Assembly: GCF_009811755.1 (NCBI RefSeq)
Contig: NZ_BLIV01000005.1
Span: 186,001 to 250,000 of the forward strand
Direction of reading: 5' to 3'
Source of the DNA: Roseobacter cerasinus
Lineage (GTDB): Bacteria; Pseudomonadota; Alphaproteobacteria; Rhodobacterales; Rhodobacteraceae
DNA length: 64,000 bases
How positions within the stretch are numbered: position 1 is the first letter of the stretch; each line of letters starts with the position of its first letter. Below, piece after piece: positions 8,989 to 20,219 of the stretch. A program made the position numbers and the translations under genes. The notes beneath the pieces are model-generated. The model saw only the letters and a list, made by a program, of their open reading frames with translations, was not told where the DNA came from and ran no database searches.

Positions 8989-11282
8989 CCCCGCGCACGC
9001 CCTATAGCGGCCAGCACCGCCTCAGCGGTCGCGGGCGTCTGCAAATCCGCATAAACCGGCCCGCAGGCCTGCACCGCATCACAGAGCGCGGAATAGGCCG
9101 AGATGCCCAGCATCAGCGGCGGCTCACCCACCGCCTTGGAGCGGTAGATGGTCTCCTCGCGGTTCTCGCCATCCCAGAGTGCCACGTTGAACACATCTGG
9201 CCGGTCGGAACAGGCCGGGATCTTGTAGGTCGACGGCGCATGGGTGCGCAGCCGTCCCTTATCATCCCAAACAAGCTCTTCGGTCGTCAGCCAACCCGCA
9301 CCCTGCACATAACCACCTTCGATCTGGCCGATGTCCAGGCTAGGGTTCAGCGAGGCCCCCACATCATGCAGAATATCTGCCCGCAGAATGCGATTTTCCC
9401 CGGTCAGCGTATCAACCACCACCTCCGTCACAGCCGCCCCATAGGCAAAGTAGAAAAACGGACGCCCCTCCCCCTTGATCCGATCCCATTTGACCTTGGG
9501 TGTCTTGTAAAATCCGGTCGAGGACAGGCTGACGCGCGCCTGATAGGCCATCTGCGCCACCTCGGCAAAACCGTAACTGGCGCCGCCCGCCTGCACCTGG
9601 CCCTCACGAAACACCACCTGAGCCGCAGTGCACTGACAACGCTCCGCCAGCAGGTCCGCCATACGATCCCGAATGGTGTCACAGGCCACTTTCACGGCCA
9701 TACCATTCAAATCGCTGCCCGAGGACGCCGCCGTGGCCGAAGTGTTGGGCACCTTGCCGGTGTCCGTGGCTGTGATCTTCACCTGCGCCAGATCGACCCC
9801 AAACCGGTCTGCCGCGACCTGCGCCACCTTCTGAAACAGCCCCTGCCCCATCTCGGTTCCACCATGGTTCAGATGAATGGACCCATCCTGATACACATGC
9901 ACCAGAGCGCCGGCCTGATTGAGATGCGTGAGCGTGAAGGAAATACCGAATTTCACCGGCGTCAGCGCAATCCCGCGCTTCAAAACCTCATTCTGCGCAT
10001 TCCAGTCCGCCACAGCCCTGCGCCGCGCCTCGTATCCGCTCGACACCGTCAGCGCGTCGACCATCTCAGGCAGGATAAAATCCTCCACCTCCTGCCCATA
10101 GGGCGTGACATTGCGTTTCTTCTGGCCAGAAATATCCCCGCCGGAGGCATAAAAATTCCGGCGTCGCACGGCCAAAGGATCGCATCGCAGATGTTGAGCG
10201 ATATGGTCCATCACCCGTTCCACTCCCAACATCCCCTGCGGCCCGCCAAAGCCGCGAAAGGCCGTCGCACTCTGCGTGTTGGTCTTCAACCGATGACTGG
10301 TGATGCGCACCGCAGGCAAAAAGTAAGCATTGTCCGCGTGCAACATCGCGCGATCCGCCACCGGCAACGACAAGTCCTGCGCCCAGCCGCAGCGGGCATA
10401 ATGGGTAAAATCGATGCCCAGCACAGCCCCGTCATCATCAAACCCCACCGTATAGTCGATGCGAAAGTCATGCCGCTTGCCGGTGATCACCATGTCATCG
10501 TCACGGTCATAACGCATGCGGCACGGGCGCCCCGTGGCGCGCGCCACAACCGCGCAAGCGACCGCAAGCGCGTTGCCCTGGCTCTCCTTGCCGCCAAAAC
10601 CACCGCCCATGCGCCGCGTCTCGACGCGCACGCTGTGCATCGGCACCCCTAACGCCTCAGCCACCTTGTGCTGGATCTCGGTCGGGTGCTGGGTGGAACT
10701 CATCACCACCATATCGCCCCCCTCTTGCGGCAGCGCCAGCGCCGCCTGCCCTTCGAGGTAGAAGTGCTCCTGTCCGCCCACGTGAAGCTGGCCGCTGATC
10801 TGGTGCGGTGCGCCCGCAATGCTGGCCTCGACGTCGCCGCGCCCATAGACGCGCGGACCGTCTTCGAACCGGCTGTTCTGCGCAAGTGCATCCTCGATGG
10901 TCAGGATCGGCGCTGTCTCCGCGATCTCGATCCGGCCCAGACGCGCGGCACGCCGCGCCGCCAAATGCGAGGTGGCCGCAACGACAAAGAGCGGCTGGCC
11001 CACATAGTGCACGGTTCCCGTTGCCAAAAGCGGCTCGTCATGGATCGATGGCGAGACGTCGTTATCAAACGGCAGATCCTCCGCCGTCAGCACGGCCTGT
11101 ACGCCTGGCGCACTTCGCACCGCGTCCAGATCCATATGCGTCAGAACGCCCGACGCGACCTCAGACAGCCCAAACGCCAAGTGCAAGGCGCCTTTGGGCA
11201 GCGGAATATCATCCACGTAACGCGCCGCCCCGGTGACATGCAGCGCGGCGGCATCATGCGGCAGAGGTTTTGCGACACTCAT
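8985..11282 (-). CDS. xdhB: Xanthine dehydrogenase, molybdopterin-binding subunit XdhB
   Basis: The 765-residue large subunit binds molybdopterin and oxidises hypoxanthine and xanthine to urate. Signatures seen: [11 protein letters not shown] (cofactor loop), [19 protein letters not shown] and the C-terminal VGEPPLMLG, whose glutamate (about residue 720) is the catalytic base position. I take the ATG at 11282, which overlaps the xdhA stop by 4 bp; a longer open frame upstream lies inside xdhA and is not protein-like for this family. A copy of the interspersed repeat lies inside the gene at 10116-10148 and encodes about residues 379-389 ([10 protein letters not shown]) without breaking the frame. 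Confidence 0.95.
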   Translation of the reverse strand: MSVAKPLPHDAAALHVTGAARYVDDIPLPKGALHLAFGLSEVASGVLTHMDLDAVRSAPGVQAVLTAEDLPFDNDVSPSIHDEPLLATGTVHYVGQPLFVVAATSHLAARRAARLGRIEIAETAPILTIEDALAQNSRFEDGPRVYGRGDVEASIAGAPHQISGQLHVGGQEHFYLEGQAALALPQEGGDMVVMSSTQHPTEIQHKVAEALGVPMHSVRVETRRMGGGFGGKESQGNALAVACAVVARATGRPCRMRYDRDDDMVITGKRHDFRIDYTVGFDDDGAVLGIDFTHYARCGWAQDLSLPVADRAMLHADNAYFLPAVRITSHRLKTNTQSATAFRGFGGPQGMLGVERVMDHIAQHLRCDPLAVRRRNFYASGGDISGQKKRNVTPYGQEVEDFILPEMVDALTVSSGYEARRRAVADWNAQNEVLKRGIALTPVKFGISFTLTHLNQAGALVHVYQDGSIHLNHGGTEMGQGLFQKVAQVAADRFGVDLAQVKITATDTGKVPNTSATAASSGSDLNGMAVKVACDTIRDRMADLLAERCQCTAAQVVFREGQVQAGGASYGFAEVAQMAYQARVSLSSTGFYKTPKVKWDRIKGEGRPFFYFAYGAAVTEVVVDTLTGENRILRADILHDVGASLNPSLDIGQIEGGYVQGAGWLTTEELVWDDKGRLRTHAPSTYKIPACSDRPDVFNVALWDGENREETIYRSKAVGEPPLMLGISAYSALCDAVQACGPVYADLQTPATAEAVLAAIGRARG
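10116..10148 (+). repeat. Interspersed repeat copy inside xdhB
   Basis: The 33-bp element contains TCTGGCCAGAAATATCCCCG followed by CCGGAGGC. It matches the intergenic copy at 6669-6700 over most of its length and the inverse of the copy at 12173-12196. It lies in the coding region and is read in frame on the minus strand as part of XdhB. Confidence 0.75.
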
Positions 11283-12685
11283 GGCGCAATCTCCAACGCG
11301 TCTACCGCCTCGCCCTGATCCGCATACCAATAGCGCAGCAGCATGTTCCGGGCGGTTTCCATCCGGTAGGCGGCACTGGCGCGCATGTCGGACAGCGGTG
11401 CAAAATCCTCGCCCAGCGCAGCCATCGCGGACCGCACGGTCTCCTCGTCCCACGGCTGGCCGACCAGCGCAGCTTCTGCGTGCCCAGCACGCTTGGGTGT
11501 TCCGGCCATCCCGCCGTAGGCCAGCCGCGCCCGGGTGACCTGCCCAGCCTCCACCGTGATCGTGAGGCAGCCGCAGACCGCCGAGATGTCTTGATCAAAC
11601 CGCTTCGACAGCTTGTAACAGCGCAGCCGGTCCGGCTGGTCCGGCACGGTGATGGCTTCGACAAACTCCCCCGGCGCGCGGTCCTGCTTTCCGTAGCCCA
11701 GAAAAAAGTCTTCCAGCGCCATCTCGCGGCGCGCGTCGCCACGGCGCAGATGCAGCCGGGCCCCCAGTGCGATCAGCGCAGGCGATCCATCGCCGATGGG
11801 TGAGCCATTGGCAATGTTGCCGCCGATTGTGGCCGCATTGCGCACCTGAACGGATCCATAGCGCCGCATCAGCGCGGCAAAAGACGGATGGTGCGGCGCC
11901 ATACTCTCTTCCAACTCCGTCAGCGTCGTCATGGCACCGATGCGCCACCCTTCATCTGTTTTGCTGATCCCCTTGAGATCAGCGCATTGGTTCAGAAAGG
12001 CAACCGGCCCCAAATCTCGAAACGCCTTGGTGACCCAGAGCCCGACATCGGTGGCGCCTGCGATCAGCGTTCCTTGCGGATTGGCGGCGTACCATTTGGC
12101 CAGTTCGGCTATCGTTTCAGGCTGCACCCAAAGAGGGGGCTGCCCGCCCCCGCCGCCTGCGGCGTCTCCCCCGGGGATATTTTTGGCCAGAAGAAACAGT
12201 GTCTCCTGCAGATGATCTGGAACGGGCTGCTCCGCTGCTGCTTCGGCCGCGCGGATGATCGGGGCGTAGCCGGTGCAACGGCACAGGTTGCCGGCGAGTT
12301 GCGTGTCATGGTCGGTGGCGCCGTTGAGGTGGGCCGTGGCCATGGACACGATGAAGCCCGGCGTGCAAAACCCGCATTGGCTGCCGTGATGGTCGATCAT
12401 GGCCTGTTGAACGGGATGCAGCGTGCCGTCAGGCGCGGCGATTCCCTCGACCGTGCGCACCGCCTTGCCATTGAGTTGCGGCAGAAACAGGATGCAGGCG
12501 TTCAGCGCCTTGGCGCCGTCGTCGTCAGTGACCATGACCGTGCAGGCCCCGCAGTCGCCTTCGTTGCAGCCTTCCTTGGTGCCGGTCAGCCCACGCGCGT
12601 CCCGCAGCCAGTCGAGCAGCGTCACCGTGGGCGCCACATCGTGCAGCGCCACTGTTTCTCCGTTCAGGCGAAACGCAATCTCCAT
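11279..12685 (-). CDS. xdhA: Xanthine dehydrogenase, iron-sulfur/FAD subunit XdhA
   Basis: This 468-residue subunit has an N-terminal [2Fe-2S] domain with cysteines at 40, 45 and 48 ([12 protein letters not shown]), a second [2Fe-2S] domain with SQCGFCTPG (102-110) and GNLCRCTGY (132-140), and an FAD-binding domain from about residue 190 ([27 protein letters not shown]) to the end. It passes electrons from the XdhB molybdenum site to NAD. It is the first gene of the minus-strand unit xdhA-B-C-transporter; the promoter must lie in the 222 bp shared with dnaE. The linker between the iron-sulfur and FAD parts (about residues 164-178) is encoded by the interspersed repeat. Confidence 0.95.
   Translation of the reverse strand: MEIAFRLNGETVALHDVAPTVTLLDWLRDARGLTGTKEGCNEGDCGACTVMVTDDDGAKALNACILFLPQLNGKAVRTVEGIAAPDGTLHPVQQAMIDHHGSQCGFCTPGFIVSMATAHLNGATDHDTQLAGNLCRCTGYAPIIRAAEAAAEQPVPDHLQETLFLLAKNIPGGDAAGGGGGQPPLWVQPETIAELAKWYAANPQGTLIAGATDVGLWVTKAFRDLGPVAFLNQCADLKGISKTDEGWRIGAMTTLTELEESMAPHHPSFAALMRRYGSVQVRNAATIGGNIANGSPIGDGSPALIALGARLHLRRGDARREMALEDFFLGYGKQDRAPGEFVEAITVPDQPDRLRCYKLSKRFDQDISAVCGCLTITVEAGQVTRARLAYGGMAGTPKRAGHAEAALVGQPWDEETVRSAMAALGEDFAPLSDMRASAAYRMETARNMLLRYWYADQGEAVDALEIAP
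12155..12196 (-). repeat. Interspersed repeat copy inside xdhA, opposite orientation
   Basis: The core GGGGATATTTTTGGCCAGAA, continuing AGAAA (12173-12197 region), is the reverse complement of the 6669 and 10116 copies. The flank 12155-12172 has a GC-rich stretch like the other copies but less exact. On the coding strand it is read in frame as [15 protein letters not shown], in the linker between the [2Fe-2S] and FAD domains. Confidence 0.75.
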
Positions 12686-12907
12686 GCCATCAGATCCGCC
12701 GCGGTACCAAAACGCCCCGTTAGCCCGGCGTTCGATGCGGCGTAGAACGGCGAGCGGGTGTCAACAGACGCAAAGCTAAGCGGGCCGCGCGCAGGTTTGC
12801 AAGGAAAAAGGTCAGCGGCGTTGACGGATCCGCGCCATCCGCTCAAAAAGTGCTGCCGTCGCGCGTTCGCACTGGTAGCGGCTGAGGCGCTCCACTAGGG
12901 TCACGAC

Positions 12908-15900
12908 ATGAGTTCCCATCCCCGATTCATTCACCTGCGCAGCCACTCCGAGTATTCGCTTTTGGAGGGCGCCCTGCGGCTGAAGAAACTGCCCGATCTC
13001 TGCCGCAAGGCCGCGATGCCCGCACTGGCGCTGACCGATACCAACAACATGTTTGCGGCACTGGAATTCTCGGTTGCGATGTCGGGTGCGGGTATCCAGC
13101 CCATCTTGGGCTGTCAGGTGGACATGGCTTATGTGGAGGTGCGTCCCGGCGACAAACCCGCGCTGCCCGCGCCCCTCGTCCTGCTCGCGCAGAGCGAGGC
13201 GGGGTATGAGCACCTGATGAAGCTCAACTCCTGTCTCTATGTCGACAAAGGTGGGGCGCTGCCGCAGGTCACAGTGGATCAGCTCGGCATGCATGCAGAG
13301 GATGTGATCTGCCTCTCTGGTGGGCCGGAAGGGCCTGTGGGCAGGCTGTTGCAATCGGGCCAGCGCCCGGCAGCAGAGGCGTTGATGACCCGGTTGCAAG
13401 AGATTTTTGGCGACCGGCTCTATATCGAGTTGCAACGCCACCCCGGGGAAGGGGGCCAGCCCGAGGCCGAACGGCTGACCGAGCGCGGCTTTGTCGAGAT
13501 GGCCTATGCGATGGATTTGCCGTTGGTGGCGACCAATGACGTCTATTTCCCGGCGCCAGAGATGTATGAGGCCCATGACGCGCTGATCTGCATTGCCGAG
13601 GGCACTTATGTCGACCAGCAGGAGTCCCGGCGGCGCCTGACCGCACAGCACTACTTCAAGTCCCAGGCCGAAATGGTCACGCTCTTTGCGGATCTGCCTG
13701 AGGCCATCGAGAACACGGTTGAGATAGCCCAGCGCTGTGCCTTTCAGGCCTATCGCCGCGACCCGATCTTGCCGAAGTTCGCCGATGACGAGGTGGAGGA
13801 GCTGCGCAAGCAGTCCTACGCGGGCCTCAAGGATCGGCTGGCCGTGATCCCACATGCCGCCTCGGTCGAGGAGTACGAGAAACGGCTAGACTTCGAACTG
13901 GGCATCATCGAGGGCATGGGTTTTCCCGGCTACTTCCTGATCGTGGCCGATTTTATCAAATGGGCCAAGGAGCATGATATTCCCGTGGGTCCAGGGCGCG
14001 GCTCGGGCGCGGGGTCCCTTGTCGCCTATGCGCTCACGATCACCGATCTGGACCCGCTGCGCTATGCCCTGCTGTTCGAGCGCTTCCTGAACCCCGAGCG
14101 GGTGTCGATGCCCGACTTCGACATCGACTTCTGCATGGACCGGCGCGAAGAAGTCATCCGCTACGTGCAGGAGAAATACGGGCGCGACAAGGTGGGGCAG
14201 ATCATCACCTTCGGTGCGCTGCTGTCCAAGGCGGCGGTGCGTGACATCGGGCGTGTCTTGCAAATGCCCTACGGGCAGGTGGATCGCCTGTCCAAGATGA
14301 TCCCCGTGGAGGGCGTGAAGCCCGTGAGCATCGAAAAGGCCTTGACTGACGAGCCGCGCCTGCGGGAAGAGGCGCGCGCCGAGGAAGTGGTGGACCGGCT
14401 GCTCACCTACGGCCAACAGGTGGAGGGGCTGCTTCGAAACGCCTCGACCCACGCCGCCGGTGTAGTGATTGGCGACAGGCCGCTCGACGCGCTGGTGCCA
14501 CTCTATCAAGACCCGCGCTCAGACATGCCCGCGACGCAGTTCAACATGAAATGGGTCGAACAAGCCGGGCTGGTGAAATTCGACTTCCTCGGCCTGAAGA
14601 CTCTGACCGTGATCCAGAACGCGGTCGAGCAGATCCTCGACTCAGGCCGCAAGTTGCACGAGGCGGCGGACGGCACCGAGCTTTACGTGCCCGCTGAGGG
14701 CATGGAGAATGACATCGGCGGCATCCCTCTTGATGACGAGGCCAGCTACAAGCTCTATGCCGCAGGCAAAACGGTTGCCGTGTTCCAGGTGGAAAGCTCA
14801 GGGATGATCGACGCGCTCAAGCGTATGAAGCCCACCTGTATCGAAGACATCGTGGCGCTTGTCGCGCTCTACCGACCTGGCCCGATGGAGAACATCCCCA
14901 CCTACTGCGAAGTTAAAAACGGGCTGCGCGAACGCGAGAACCTGCACCCGACTATCGACCATATCCTGGATGAGACCCAAGGCATCATCGTCTACCAGGA
15001 ACAGGTGATGCAGATCGCGCAGGAAATGGCAGGCTATTCGCTCGGCGGCGCCGACCTGCTGCGCCGCGCCATGGGCAAGAAAATCCAGGAAGCGATGGAC
15101 GCCGAACGCCCCAAATTCCTCGATGGCGCCGCCAAGAACGGCGTCGACAAGGACAAGGCCATGGAGGTCTGGAACCTCCTCGACAAATTCGCCAACTACG
15201 GCTTCAACAAGTCGCACGCGGCCGCCTATGCGGTGGTCAGCTACCAGACCGCCTGGCTGAAAGCGAACCACCCGGTGGAATTCATGGCCGGTGTGATGAA
15301 CTGCGATATCCACCTGACCGACAAACTCGCCGTCTACTTCGAAGAGGTGCGCAAGGCGCTCGACTTGCCGTGGGTGCCGCCTTGCGTGAACCGCTCCAAT
15401 GCGACGTTCAAAGTGGTGGACGGTGCGCTGGTCTATGCGCTTGGGGCGCTGAAGAACGTCGGTCTGGAGGCGATGAAACTCATCACCGACGGGCGCGCGG
15501 GCAAACCCTTCGCCACACTCTTCGACCTCGCCCGCCGGGTAGATTTGAAACGCGTCGGCAAGCGCCCGCTAGAGATGCTGGCCCGCGCGGGCGCCTTCGA
15601 CCAACTGGATGCAAATCGCCGCCGCGTCTTCGACGCGCTTGACCCGCTGGTCGCCTATTCCGCTGCGATCCACGACCAGAAAGCCTCCGCCCAGGTCTCG
15701 CTCTTCGGTGAAGCGGGTGAGGACCTGCCCGAACCGCGCCTGCATCCGGTGCAAGACTGGCTGCCCGCCGAACGGCTGAGCGAAGAGTTCAAGGCCGTCG
15801 GCTTCTACCTCTCCGGCCACCCGCTGGACGACTACATGGGCCCGCTCAAGCGCCGCATGTCCACGGACCGAGGCGCCGCCTTCCTCACCCTCGACGAGTT

Positions 15901-16432
15901 GACCGAAAAGGTCAGCACCAAAGGCGCCATGAACGCTCGGCTCGCAGGTATCGTCGCCGGACGGCAGGAGCGCAAATCCGCACGCGGCAACCGCTTTGCC
16001 TTTGCGCAGATGTCGGACCCCACGGGCGCCTATGAGGTCACGCTCTTCTCTGACACGCTCGAAGCCGCGCGCGATCACCTCGAAACAGGTTCCAAAGTCA
16101 TCGTCACCGTCGAGGCCACGCTCGAAGCCGATCAGCTGAAACTGCTGGGCCGCGCCGTCTCCCCCGCCGATACGATGGTCGACCAAACCGGCACCATGGG
16201 GCTGAAAATATTTGTCGAGGCCGCCGACGCGATCCCTGCCGTCGCAACCGTCCTTCGCGACGCCGCCGAGGCCGTGAAAACCGCAGGCCGAGGCCCGGTC
16301 GAGCTCTGCCTGATCGACCCGGACCTACCCGGCGAGGTCGAGGTGGACCTCGGCGCCGCCTTCGTGGTGAACCCGCAAATCAAGGGCGCGATCAAATCCC
16401 TCTCCGGCGTGCTCGAAGTGCAGGACCTCTAA
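12908..16432 (+). CDS. dnaE: DNA polymerase III alpha subunit
   Basis: The 1174-residue protein is a full-length DnaE, the replicative polymerase. It opens with the PHP domain ([17 protein letters not shown]), continues into the C-family polymerase palm with [11 protein letters not shown] (about 365) and the catalytic aspartates in [13 protein letters not shown] (about 400-412) and [11 protein letters not shown] (about 555), then helix-hairpin-helix and OB-fold regions with a tail ending VLEVQDL. Length agrees with the family (about 1150-1180). It is divergent from xdhA across 222 bp and appears to be transcribed alone. Confidence 0.97.
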   Translation: MSSHPRFIHLRSHSEYSLLEGALRLKKLPDLCRKAAMPALALTDTNNMFAALEFSVAMSGAGIQPILGCQVDMAYVEVRPGDKPALPAPLVLLAQSEAGYEHLMKLNSCLYVDKGGALPQVTVDQLGMHAEDVICLSGGPEGPVGRLLQSGQRPAAEALMTRLQEIFGDRLYIELQRHPGEGGQPEAERLTERGFVEMAYAMDLPLVATNDVYFPAPEMYEAHDALICIAEGTYVDQQESRRRLTAQHYFKSQAEMVTLFADLPEAIENTVEIAQRCAFQAYRRDPILPKFADDEVEELRKQSYAGLKDRLAVIPHAASVEEYEKRLDFELGIIEGMGFPGYFLIVADFIKWAKEHDIPVGPGRGSGAGSLVAYALTITDLDPLRYALLFERFLNPERVSMPDFDIDFCMDRREEVIRYVQEKYGRDKVGQIITFGALLSKAAVRDIGRVLQMPYGQVDRLSKMIPVEGVKPVSIEKALTDEPRLREEARAEEVVDRLLTYGQQVEGLLRNASTHAAGVVIGDRPLDALVPLYQDPRSDMPATQFNMKWVEQAGLVKFDFLGLKTLTVIQNAVEQILDSGRKLHEAADGTELYVPAEGMENDIGGIPLDDEASYKLYAAGKTVAVFQVESSGMIDALKRMKPTCIEDIVALVALYRPGPMENIPTYCEVKNGLRERENLHPTIDHILDETQGIIVYQEQVMQIAQEMAGYSLGGADLLRRAMGKKIQEAMDAERPKFLDGAAKNGVDKDKAMEVWNLLDKFANYGFNKSHAAAYAVVSYQTAWLKANHPVEFMAGVMNCDIHLTDKLAVYFEEVRKALDLPWVPPCVNRSNATFKVVDGALVYALGALKNVGLEAMKLITDGRAGKPFATLFDLARRVDLKRVGKRPLEMLARAGAFDQLDANRRRVFDALDPLVAYSAAIHDQKASAQVSLFGEAGEDLPEPRLHPVQDWLPAERLSEEFKAVGFYLSGHPLDDYMGPLKRRMSTDRGAAFLTLDELTEKVSTKGAMNARLAGIVAGRQERKSARGNRFAFAQMSDPTGAYEVTLFSDTLEAARDHLETGSKVIVTVEATLEADQLKLLGRAVSPADTMVDQTGTMGLKIFVEAADAIPAVATVLRDAAEAVKTAGRGPVELCLIDPDLPGEVEVDLGAAFVVNPQIKGAIKSLSGVLEVQDL

Positions 16433-16451
16433 ATACAATTCACCCTTCGAC

Positions 16452-16470
16452 AAATACTCCCGCCGGAGGC
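16452..16470 (+). repeat. Short copy of the interspersed repeat after dnaE
   Basis: AAATACTCCCGCCGGAGGC at 16452-16470 matches the right half of the copy at 10116-10148 (AAATATCCCCGCCGGAGGC) at 17 of 19 positions. It lies 20 bp past the dnaE stop and lacks the GGCCA part. Confidence 0.55.
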
Positions 16471-16500
16471 GGACACCCCACCTGCCGAACGCGCCCCGTG

Positions 16501-16695
16501 TCAGTAGTGCGGCGGACGCTCATCCCCCAGCATCACACCGCCGGACCCCTGCGCCTCGCGCTCCCCTTCGCGCTGCATCAGCATGAAGACGCGTCGGTTC
16601 AGCGTCGCAATCTCCGCTTCCTGCCGCGCCACCACATCCGACAGCTCCTCAACCGTGCGGGTCAGATGCGCAATCTGTTCTTCGAGCTTTTCCAT
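16501..16695 (-). CDS. slyX: SlyX-family small coiled-coil protein
   Basis: This 64-residue protein is nearly all one coiled coil ([19 protein letters not shown] and [12 protein letters not shown]) and ends with DERPPHY, the conserved tail of SlyX proteins. The function of SlyX is not established. It is divergent from hisS across 105 bp and points toward the end of dnaE. Confidence 0.85.
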   Translation of the reverse strand: MEKLEEQIAHLTRTVEELSDVVARQEAEIATLNRRVFMLMQREGEREAQGSGGVMLGDERPPHY

Positions 16696-16800
16696 GAGCC
16701 GCGCCTATCACGGAGCCGTACCACAATAAAGACCGCGCCTTGCCCCCCCTGCCCCCTTGGGCTAGACCGCGCGCGAACCCGGCATGCCAAAAGGTGCATC

Positions 16801-18453
16801 ATGGCCAAACCCAAAAAGACCCCACGTCCCAAGGCGGAAACGCCCAAGGGCTTTCGTGACTATTTCGGCGCTGAAGTCACCCAGCGCGCCGAAATGCTGC
16901 GCAAGATTGCGGCGGTCTATCATCGGTACGGCTTTGACGCGCTGGAAAGCTCGGGCGTGGAAACCGTCGAGGCTTTGGGCAAATTCCTCCCCGATGTGGA
17001 CCGCCCCAACGAAGGGGTTTTCGCCTGGCAGGAGGACGCCGAGGCGGACAAGCCGGGCGACTGGCTGGCCCTGCGCTATGACCTGACGGCCCCATTGGCC
17101 CGCGTCTATGCCCAGCACCAGAACGACCTGCCCAAACCCTATCGCCGCTACGCAATGGGCCCGGTCTGGCGCAACGAAAAGCCGGGGCCGGGGCGATTTC
17201 GTCAGTTTTATCAATGCGACGCGGATACCGTCGGCGCCCCCTCGGTCGCTGCCGATGCCGAAATCTGCGCCATGTTGGCCGATTGCCTCGAAGAGGTCGG
17301 CATCCCGCGCGGCGACTACGTGATCCGCGTGAACAATCGCAAAGTGCTGAACGGCGTGCTCGAAGTCGCAGGCCTCGCAGACGACGACAAGGACCGCGAG
17401 CGTGGGATCGTCCTGCGCGCCATCGATAAACTGGATCGATTGGGCGTAGAGGGTGTGCAAGCGTTGCTAGGCGAAGGGCGCAAAGACGAAAGCGGCGATT
17501 TCACCAATGGCGCCGGACTTTCCATTGCACAGATCGACAAAGTCTTGAGTTTCGTAACAGCAAAAGAACAAGCTGCCGAGGATTTGGCGGCAGCCTTGGA
17601 GATTGAACGCCAATCAAATCCTGGGTTTGATGGCAGGCTTTCCGCAATGAAAGGATCATTTGGTTCGGTTGGGCCAATGGATAGTTATAAGCCAGAAGAG
17701 TACCAAACCGTCTTCCTTCTAACTTTCCTGAAGAAACTCGTTGCTGGATCGAAAGCAGGCGAGGAGGGCGTAGACGAACTAGGACAGATATATCTCGCTC
17801 TTTTTGATCAAGGCTACGGCCCCGACCGCATCATCATCGACCCCTCAGTGGTGCGTGGCCTCGGCTACTACACCGGCCCGGTCTATGAAGCCGAACTGAC
17901 CTTCGACATTCAGGACGAGAAAGGCCGCACGCGCAACTTTGGATCGGTCGCGGGCGGTGGTCGCTATGACGATCTCGTCAAGCGCTTCACCGGGCACGAA
18001 GTGCCCGCCACGGGCGTCTCCATCGGCGTTGACCGGTTGCTGGCCGCGCTGCAGGCCAAGGGTCGCATGACTTCGTCCGAAGCTGGCCCGGTCGTCGTGA
18101 CCGTCATGGACCGGGACCGCATGGCGGACTACCAGAAGATGGTCGCTGATCTGCGGCGGGCGGGCATTCGAGCGGAGGTCTATCTGGGCAATCCGAAGAA
18201 CTTCGGAAACCAGCTCAAATACGCCGACAAGCGCGGCAGCCCCGTCGCTGTGATCGAAGGCGGCGACGAGAAAGAGCGCGGCGTTGTGCAGATCAAAGAC
18301 CTGATCCTCGGCGCGCAGATCGCCGAAAGCGCCACGCTGGAAGAGTGGAAAGACCGCCCCAGCCAGTTCGAAGTGCCGCGCGATGATCTGGTCGCCAAGG
18401 TTCGCGAGATCCTGCGCCAGCACGGCCTGCCGGACGGCAGCTCCGAGGCATGA
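16801..18453 (+). CDS. hisS: Histidyl-tRNA synthetase
   Basis: HisRS charges tRNA-His. I use the ATG at 16801 (protein start [11 protein letters not shown]), preceded by AAAGGTG; the frame is open upstream but that part crosses the slyX gene and is not HisRS-like. The 550-residue protein has the motif 2 region [17 protein letters not shown], the HisA motif [11 protein letters not shown] (about 357-367), GGGRYDD and a C-terminal anticodon-binding domain. It is longer than the roughly 420-residue E. coli form. An internal segment (about 17520-17815, residues 240-338) is visibly more AT-rich, with codon choices unlike either flank. It overlaps hisZ by 4 bp. Confidence 0.95.
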   Translation: MAKPKKTPRPKAETPKGFRDYFGAEVTQRAEMLRKIAAVYHRYGFDALESSGVETVEALGKFLPDVDRPNEGVFAWQEDAEADKPGDWLALRYDLTAPLARVYAQHQNDLPKPYRRYAMGPVWRNEKPGPGRFRQFYQCDADTVGAPSVAADAEICAMLADCLEEVGIPRGDYVIRVNNRKVLNGVLEVAGLADDDKDRERGIVLRAIDKLDRLGVEGVQALLGEGRKDESGDFTNGAGLSIAQIDKVLSFVTAKEQAAEDLAAALEIERQSNPGFDGRLSAMKGSFGSVGPMDSYKPEEYQTVFLLTFLKKLVAGSKAGEEGVDELGQIYLALFDQGYGPDRIIIDPSVVRGLGYYTGPVYEAELTFDIQDEKGRTRNFGSVAGGGRYDDLVKRFTGHEVPATGVSIGVDRLLAALQAKGRMTSSEAGPVVVTVMDRDRMADYQKMVADLRRAGIRAEVYLGNPKNFGNQLKYADKRGSPVAVIEGGDEKERGVVQIKDLILGAQIAESATLEEWKDRPSQFEVPRDDLVAKVREILRQHGLPDGSSEA

Positions 18454-19523
18454 CAACCCGGGCAGACACGCTGGCGCGCGCGGCCACGCTGCGCGCGACG
18501 TTTGAGGCCGCAGGGGCCGTGCCGGTGGAGACGCCCATTCTGCAACCGGCGGAGACCCTGCTCGACCTCTATGGCGAGGACATCCGCGCGCGCGCCTATG
18601 TGACCTCGGACGCGCTGCGGGGTGAGCAGATGCTGCGCCCGGACTTCACCGTGCCGGTAGTGGAAATGCATATGGCGCATGGGGCGGAGCCTGCGCGCTA
18701 CACCTACTCCGGCGAGGTCTTCCGGCGGCAAGAGCATGACCCCGACCGTGCCAATGAATACATTCAGGTGGGCTATGAGGTCTTTGACCGCGCCAACCCG
18801 GCGGCGGCGGATGCGGAGGTGTTTGCGCTCTTTGCCGAGGCTGTCGCCCCGCTGGGCCTGCGCGCGGCAACGGGCGATATCGGCATCCTGATGGCCGCTG
18901 TACGGGGGTTGCAGACCAGCGAGGCGCGCCGCGCGGCTCTCTTGCGGCACATCTGGCGGCCCCGCCGGTTCCGGGCGCTGCTCGACCGCTATGCAGGCCG
19001 CGTTCCGGTGCCTACGCGCCGGGCCAAGCTGCTGGACGGAGCGCTCGATTGTGACGCCCCGCTGATCGGCAAACGCTCCCAGACAGAGATCGACGCGCGC
19101 ATTGCCCTGCTGCGCGCCGATGCTGCCGAGCCGCCCTTGAGCGGCGCGGAGGTCGATCTGCTCGATGCCCTTCTGGATGTGCGCGAGACCACGCCCTACG
19201 CGCTGGCACAACTGCGCGACATCGCCGTGGATCTGCCCGCCATCGGGCCAGCCGTTGACGGGCTCGCGGCCCGTGCCGAGACCTTGGCCGCCCGCGGCGT
19301 GAATGTGGAGACCCTGCCCTTCGAGGCGAGCTTTGGCCGGACGTCGATGGAATACTACGATGGATTTGTCTTTGGTTTCTTCAGCCCTCAGCGCGCAGAC
19401 TTGCCCGCTGTGGCCACCGGCGGGCGCTACGACGCACTGACCCGGCGGCTGGGGAATGGCGCCGAAATCCCGGCGGTGGGAGGCGTGTTGCGCCCCGGGT
19501 TGATGCTGGAGCTTGAGGCATGA
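18450..19523 (+). CDS. hisZ: ATP phosphoribosyltransferase regulatory subunit
   Basis: The 357-residue HisRS-like protein lacks an anticodon-binding domain and has weakened aminoacylation motifs, for example [16 protein letters not shown] and [21 protein letters not shown]. That is the pattern of HisZ, which forms a complex with short-form HisG and makes the first step of histidine synthesis sensitive to histidine. The gene overlaps hisS upstream (ATGA, 18450-18453) and hisG downstream (ATGA, 19520-19523), so the partners are translationally coupled. Confidence 0.95.
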   Translation: MTTRADTLARAATLRATFEAAGAVPVETPILQPAETLLDLYGEDIRARAYVTSDALRGEQMLRPDFTVPVVEMHMAHGAEPARYTYSGEVFRRQEHDPDRANEYIQVGYEVFDRANPAAADAEVFALFAEAVAPLGLRAATGDIGILMAAVRGLQTSEARRAALLRHIWRPRRFRALLDRYAGRVPVPTRRAKLLDGALDCDAPLIGKRSQTEIDARIALLRADAAEPPLSGAEVDLLDALLDVRETTPYALAQLRDIAVDLPAIGPAVDGLAARAETLAARGVNVETLPFEASFGRTSMEYYDGFVFGFFSPQRADLPAVATGGRYDALTRRLGNGAEIPAVGGVLRPGLMLELEA

Positions 19524-20212
19524 GCGTGAAGCTGGGCGTGCCCTCTAAGGGGCGGTTGATGGAGAAGACCTTCGACTGGTTTGGCCAGCACGGCATCACG
19601 CTGACGCGCACCGGATCTGATCGCGAATATGCGGGTGCGGTCGAAGGGATTGGCGGCGTCTCTCTGGTGTTGCTCTCGGCAGGAGAAGTGCCGCGCGAGT
19701 TGGCGGCGGGGCGGCTGCATTTCGGCGTCACCGGCACGGATCTGGTGCAGGAGAAACTGCCGCTTTGGGAGCAGCAGGTGGAACCCATGGCCGAATTGGG
19801 CTTTGGCCACGCGGATCTGGTGCTGGCGGTGCCCAAGGCCTGGGTGGATGTGGATACGCTCGATGACCTCGACGCGGTCGCCACGGCCTTCCGGACAGCC
19901 CACGGCATGCGTTTGCGGATCGCGACCAAATACCACCGGCTGGTGCGGGACCACCTGCGCCATGGGGGTGTCGCCGATTATGCGCTGGTCGACAGTCAGG
20001 GGGCGACTGAAGGCACCGTTGCGAATGAAACGGCCGAAATGATTGCCGACATCACCTCCAGCGGTGAGACGCTGCGGGCCAATCACCTGAAGGTTTTGGA
20101 AGACCCGCCAATCCTGCGATCGCAGGCGACCCTCTGGCGGAGCCGGGTGGCGGAGGTCTCAGACGGGGATCGAGCGGTGGCCGCAGCCTTGATCACGCAG
20201 CTGACGGGCTGA
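19520..20212 (+). CDS. hisG: ATP phosphoribosyltransferase catalytic subunit, short form
   Basis: This 230-residue HisG condenses ATP with PRPP to open histidine biosynthesis. The sequence begins KLGVPSKGRLMEKTFDWF and has the PRPP-binding region with DLILVD-like DYALVDSQGATEGTV (about 153-168). At 230 residues it lacks the regulatory ACT-like domain and needs HisZ, which is encoded directly upstream. It ends 4 bp before the convergent DUF1489 gene, with a small hairpin over both stops. Confidence 0.95.
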   Translation: MSVKLGVPSKGRLMEKTFDWFGQHGITLTRTGSDREYAGAVEGIGGVSLVLLSAGEVPRELAAGRLHFGVTGTDLVQEKLPLWEQQVEPMAELGFGHADLVLAVPKAWVDVDTLDDLDAVATAFRTAHGMRLRIATKYHRLVRDHLRHGGVADYALVDSQGATEGTVANETAEMIADITSSGETLRANHLKVLEDPPILRSQATLWRSRVAEVSDGDRAVAAALITQLTG

Positions 20213-20219
20213 GCGTCAG
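20201..20219. terminator. Small hairpin over convergent stop codons
   Basis: CTGACG (20201-20206) and CGTCAG (20214-20219) form a perfect 6-bp stem with a 7-nt loop covering the hisG stop and the DUF1489 stop. No clear T-tract follows on either strand, so intrinsic termination is unproven. Confidence 0.35.

Noticed and set aside
9240-10652. 470-codon plus-strand open frame opposite xdhB
   Set aside because: Antisense to conserved XdhB motifs, with composition typical of a shadow frame.
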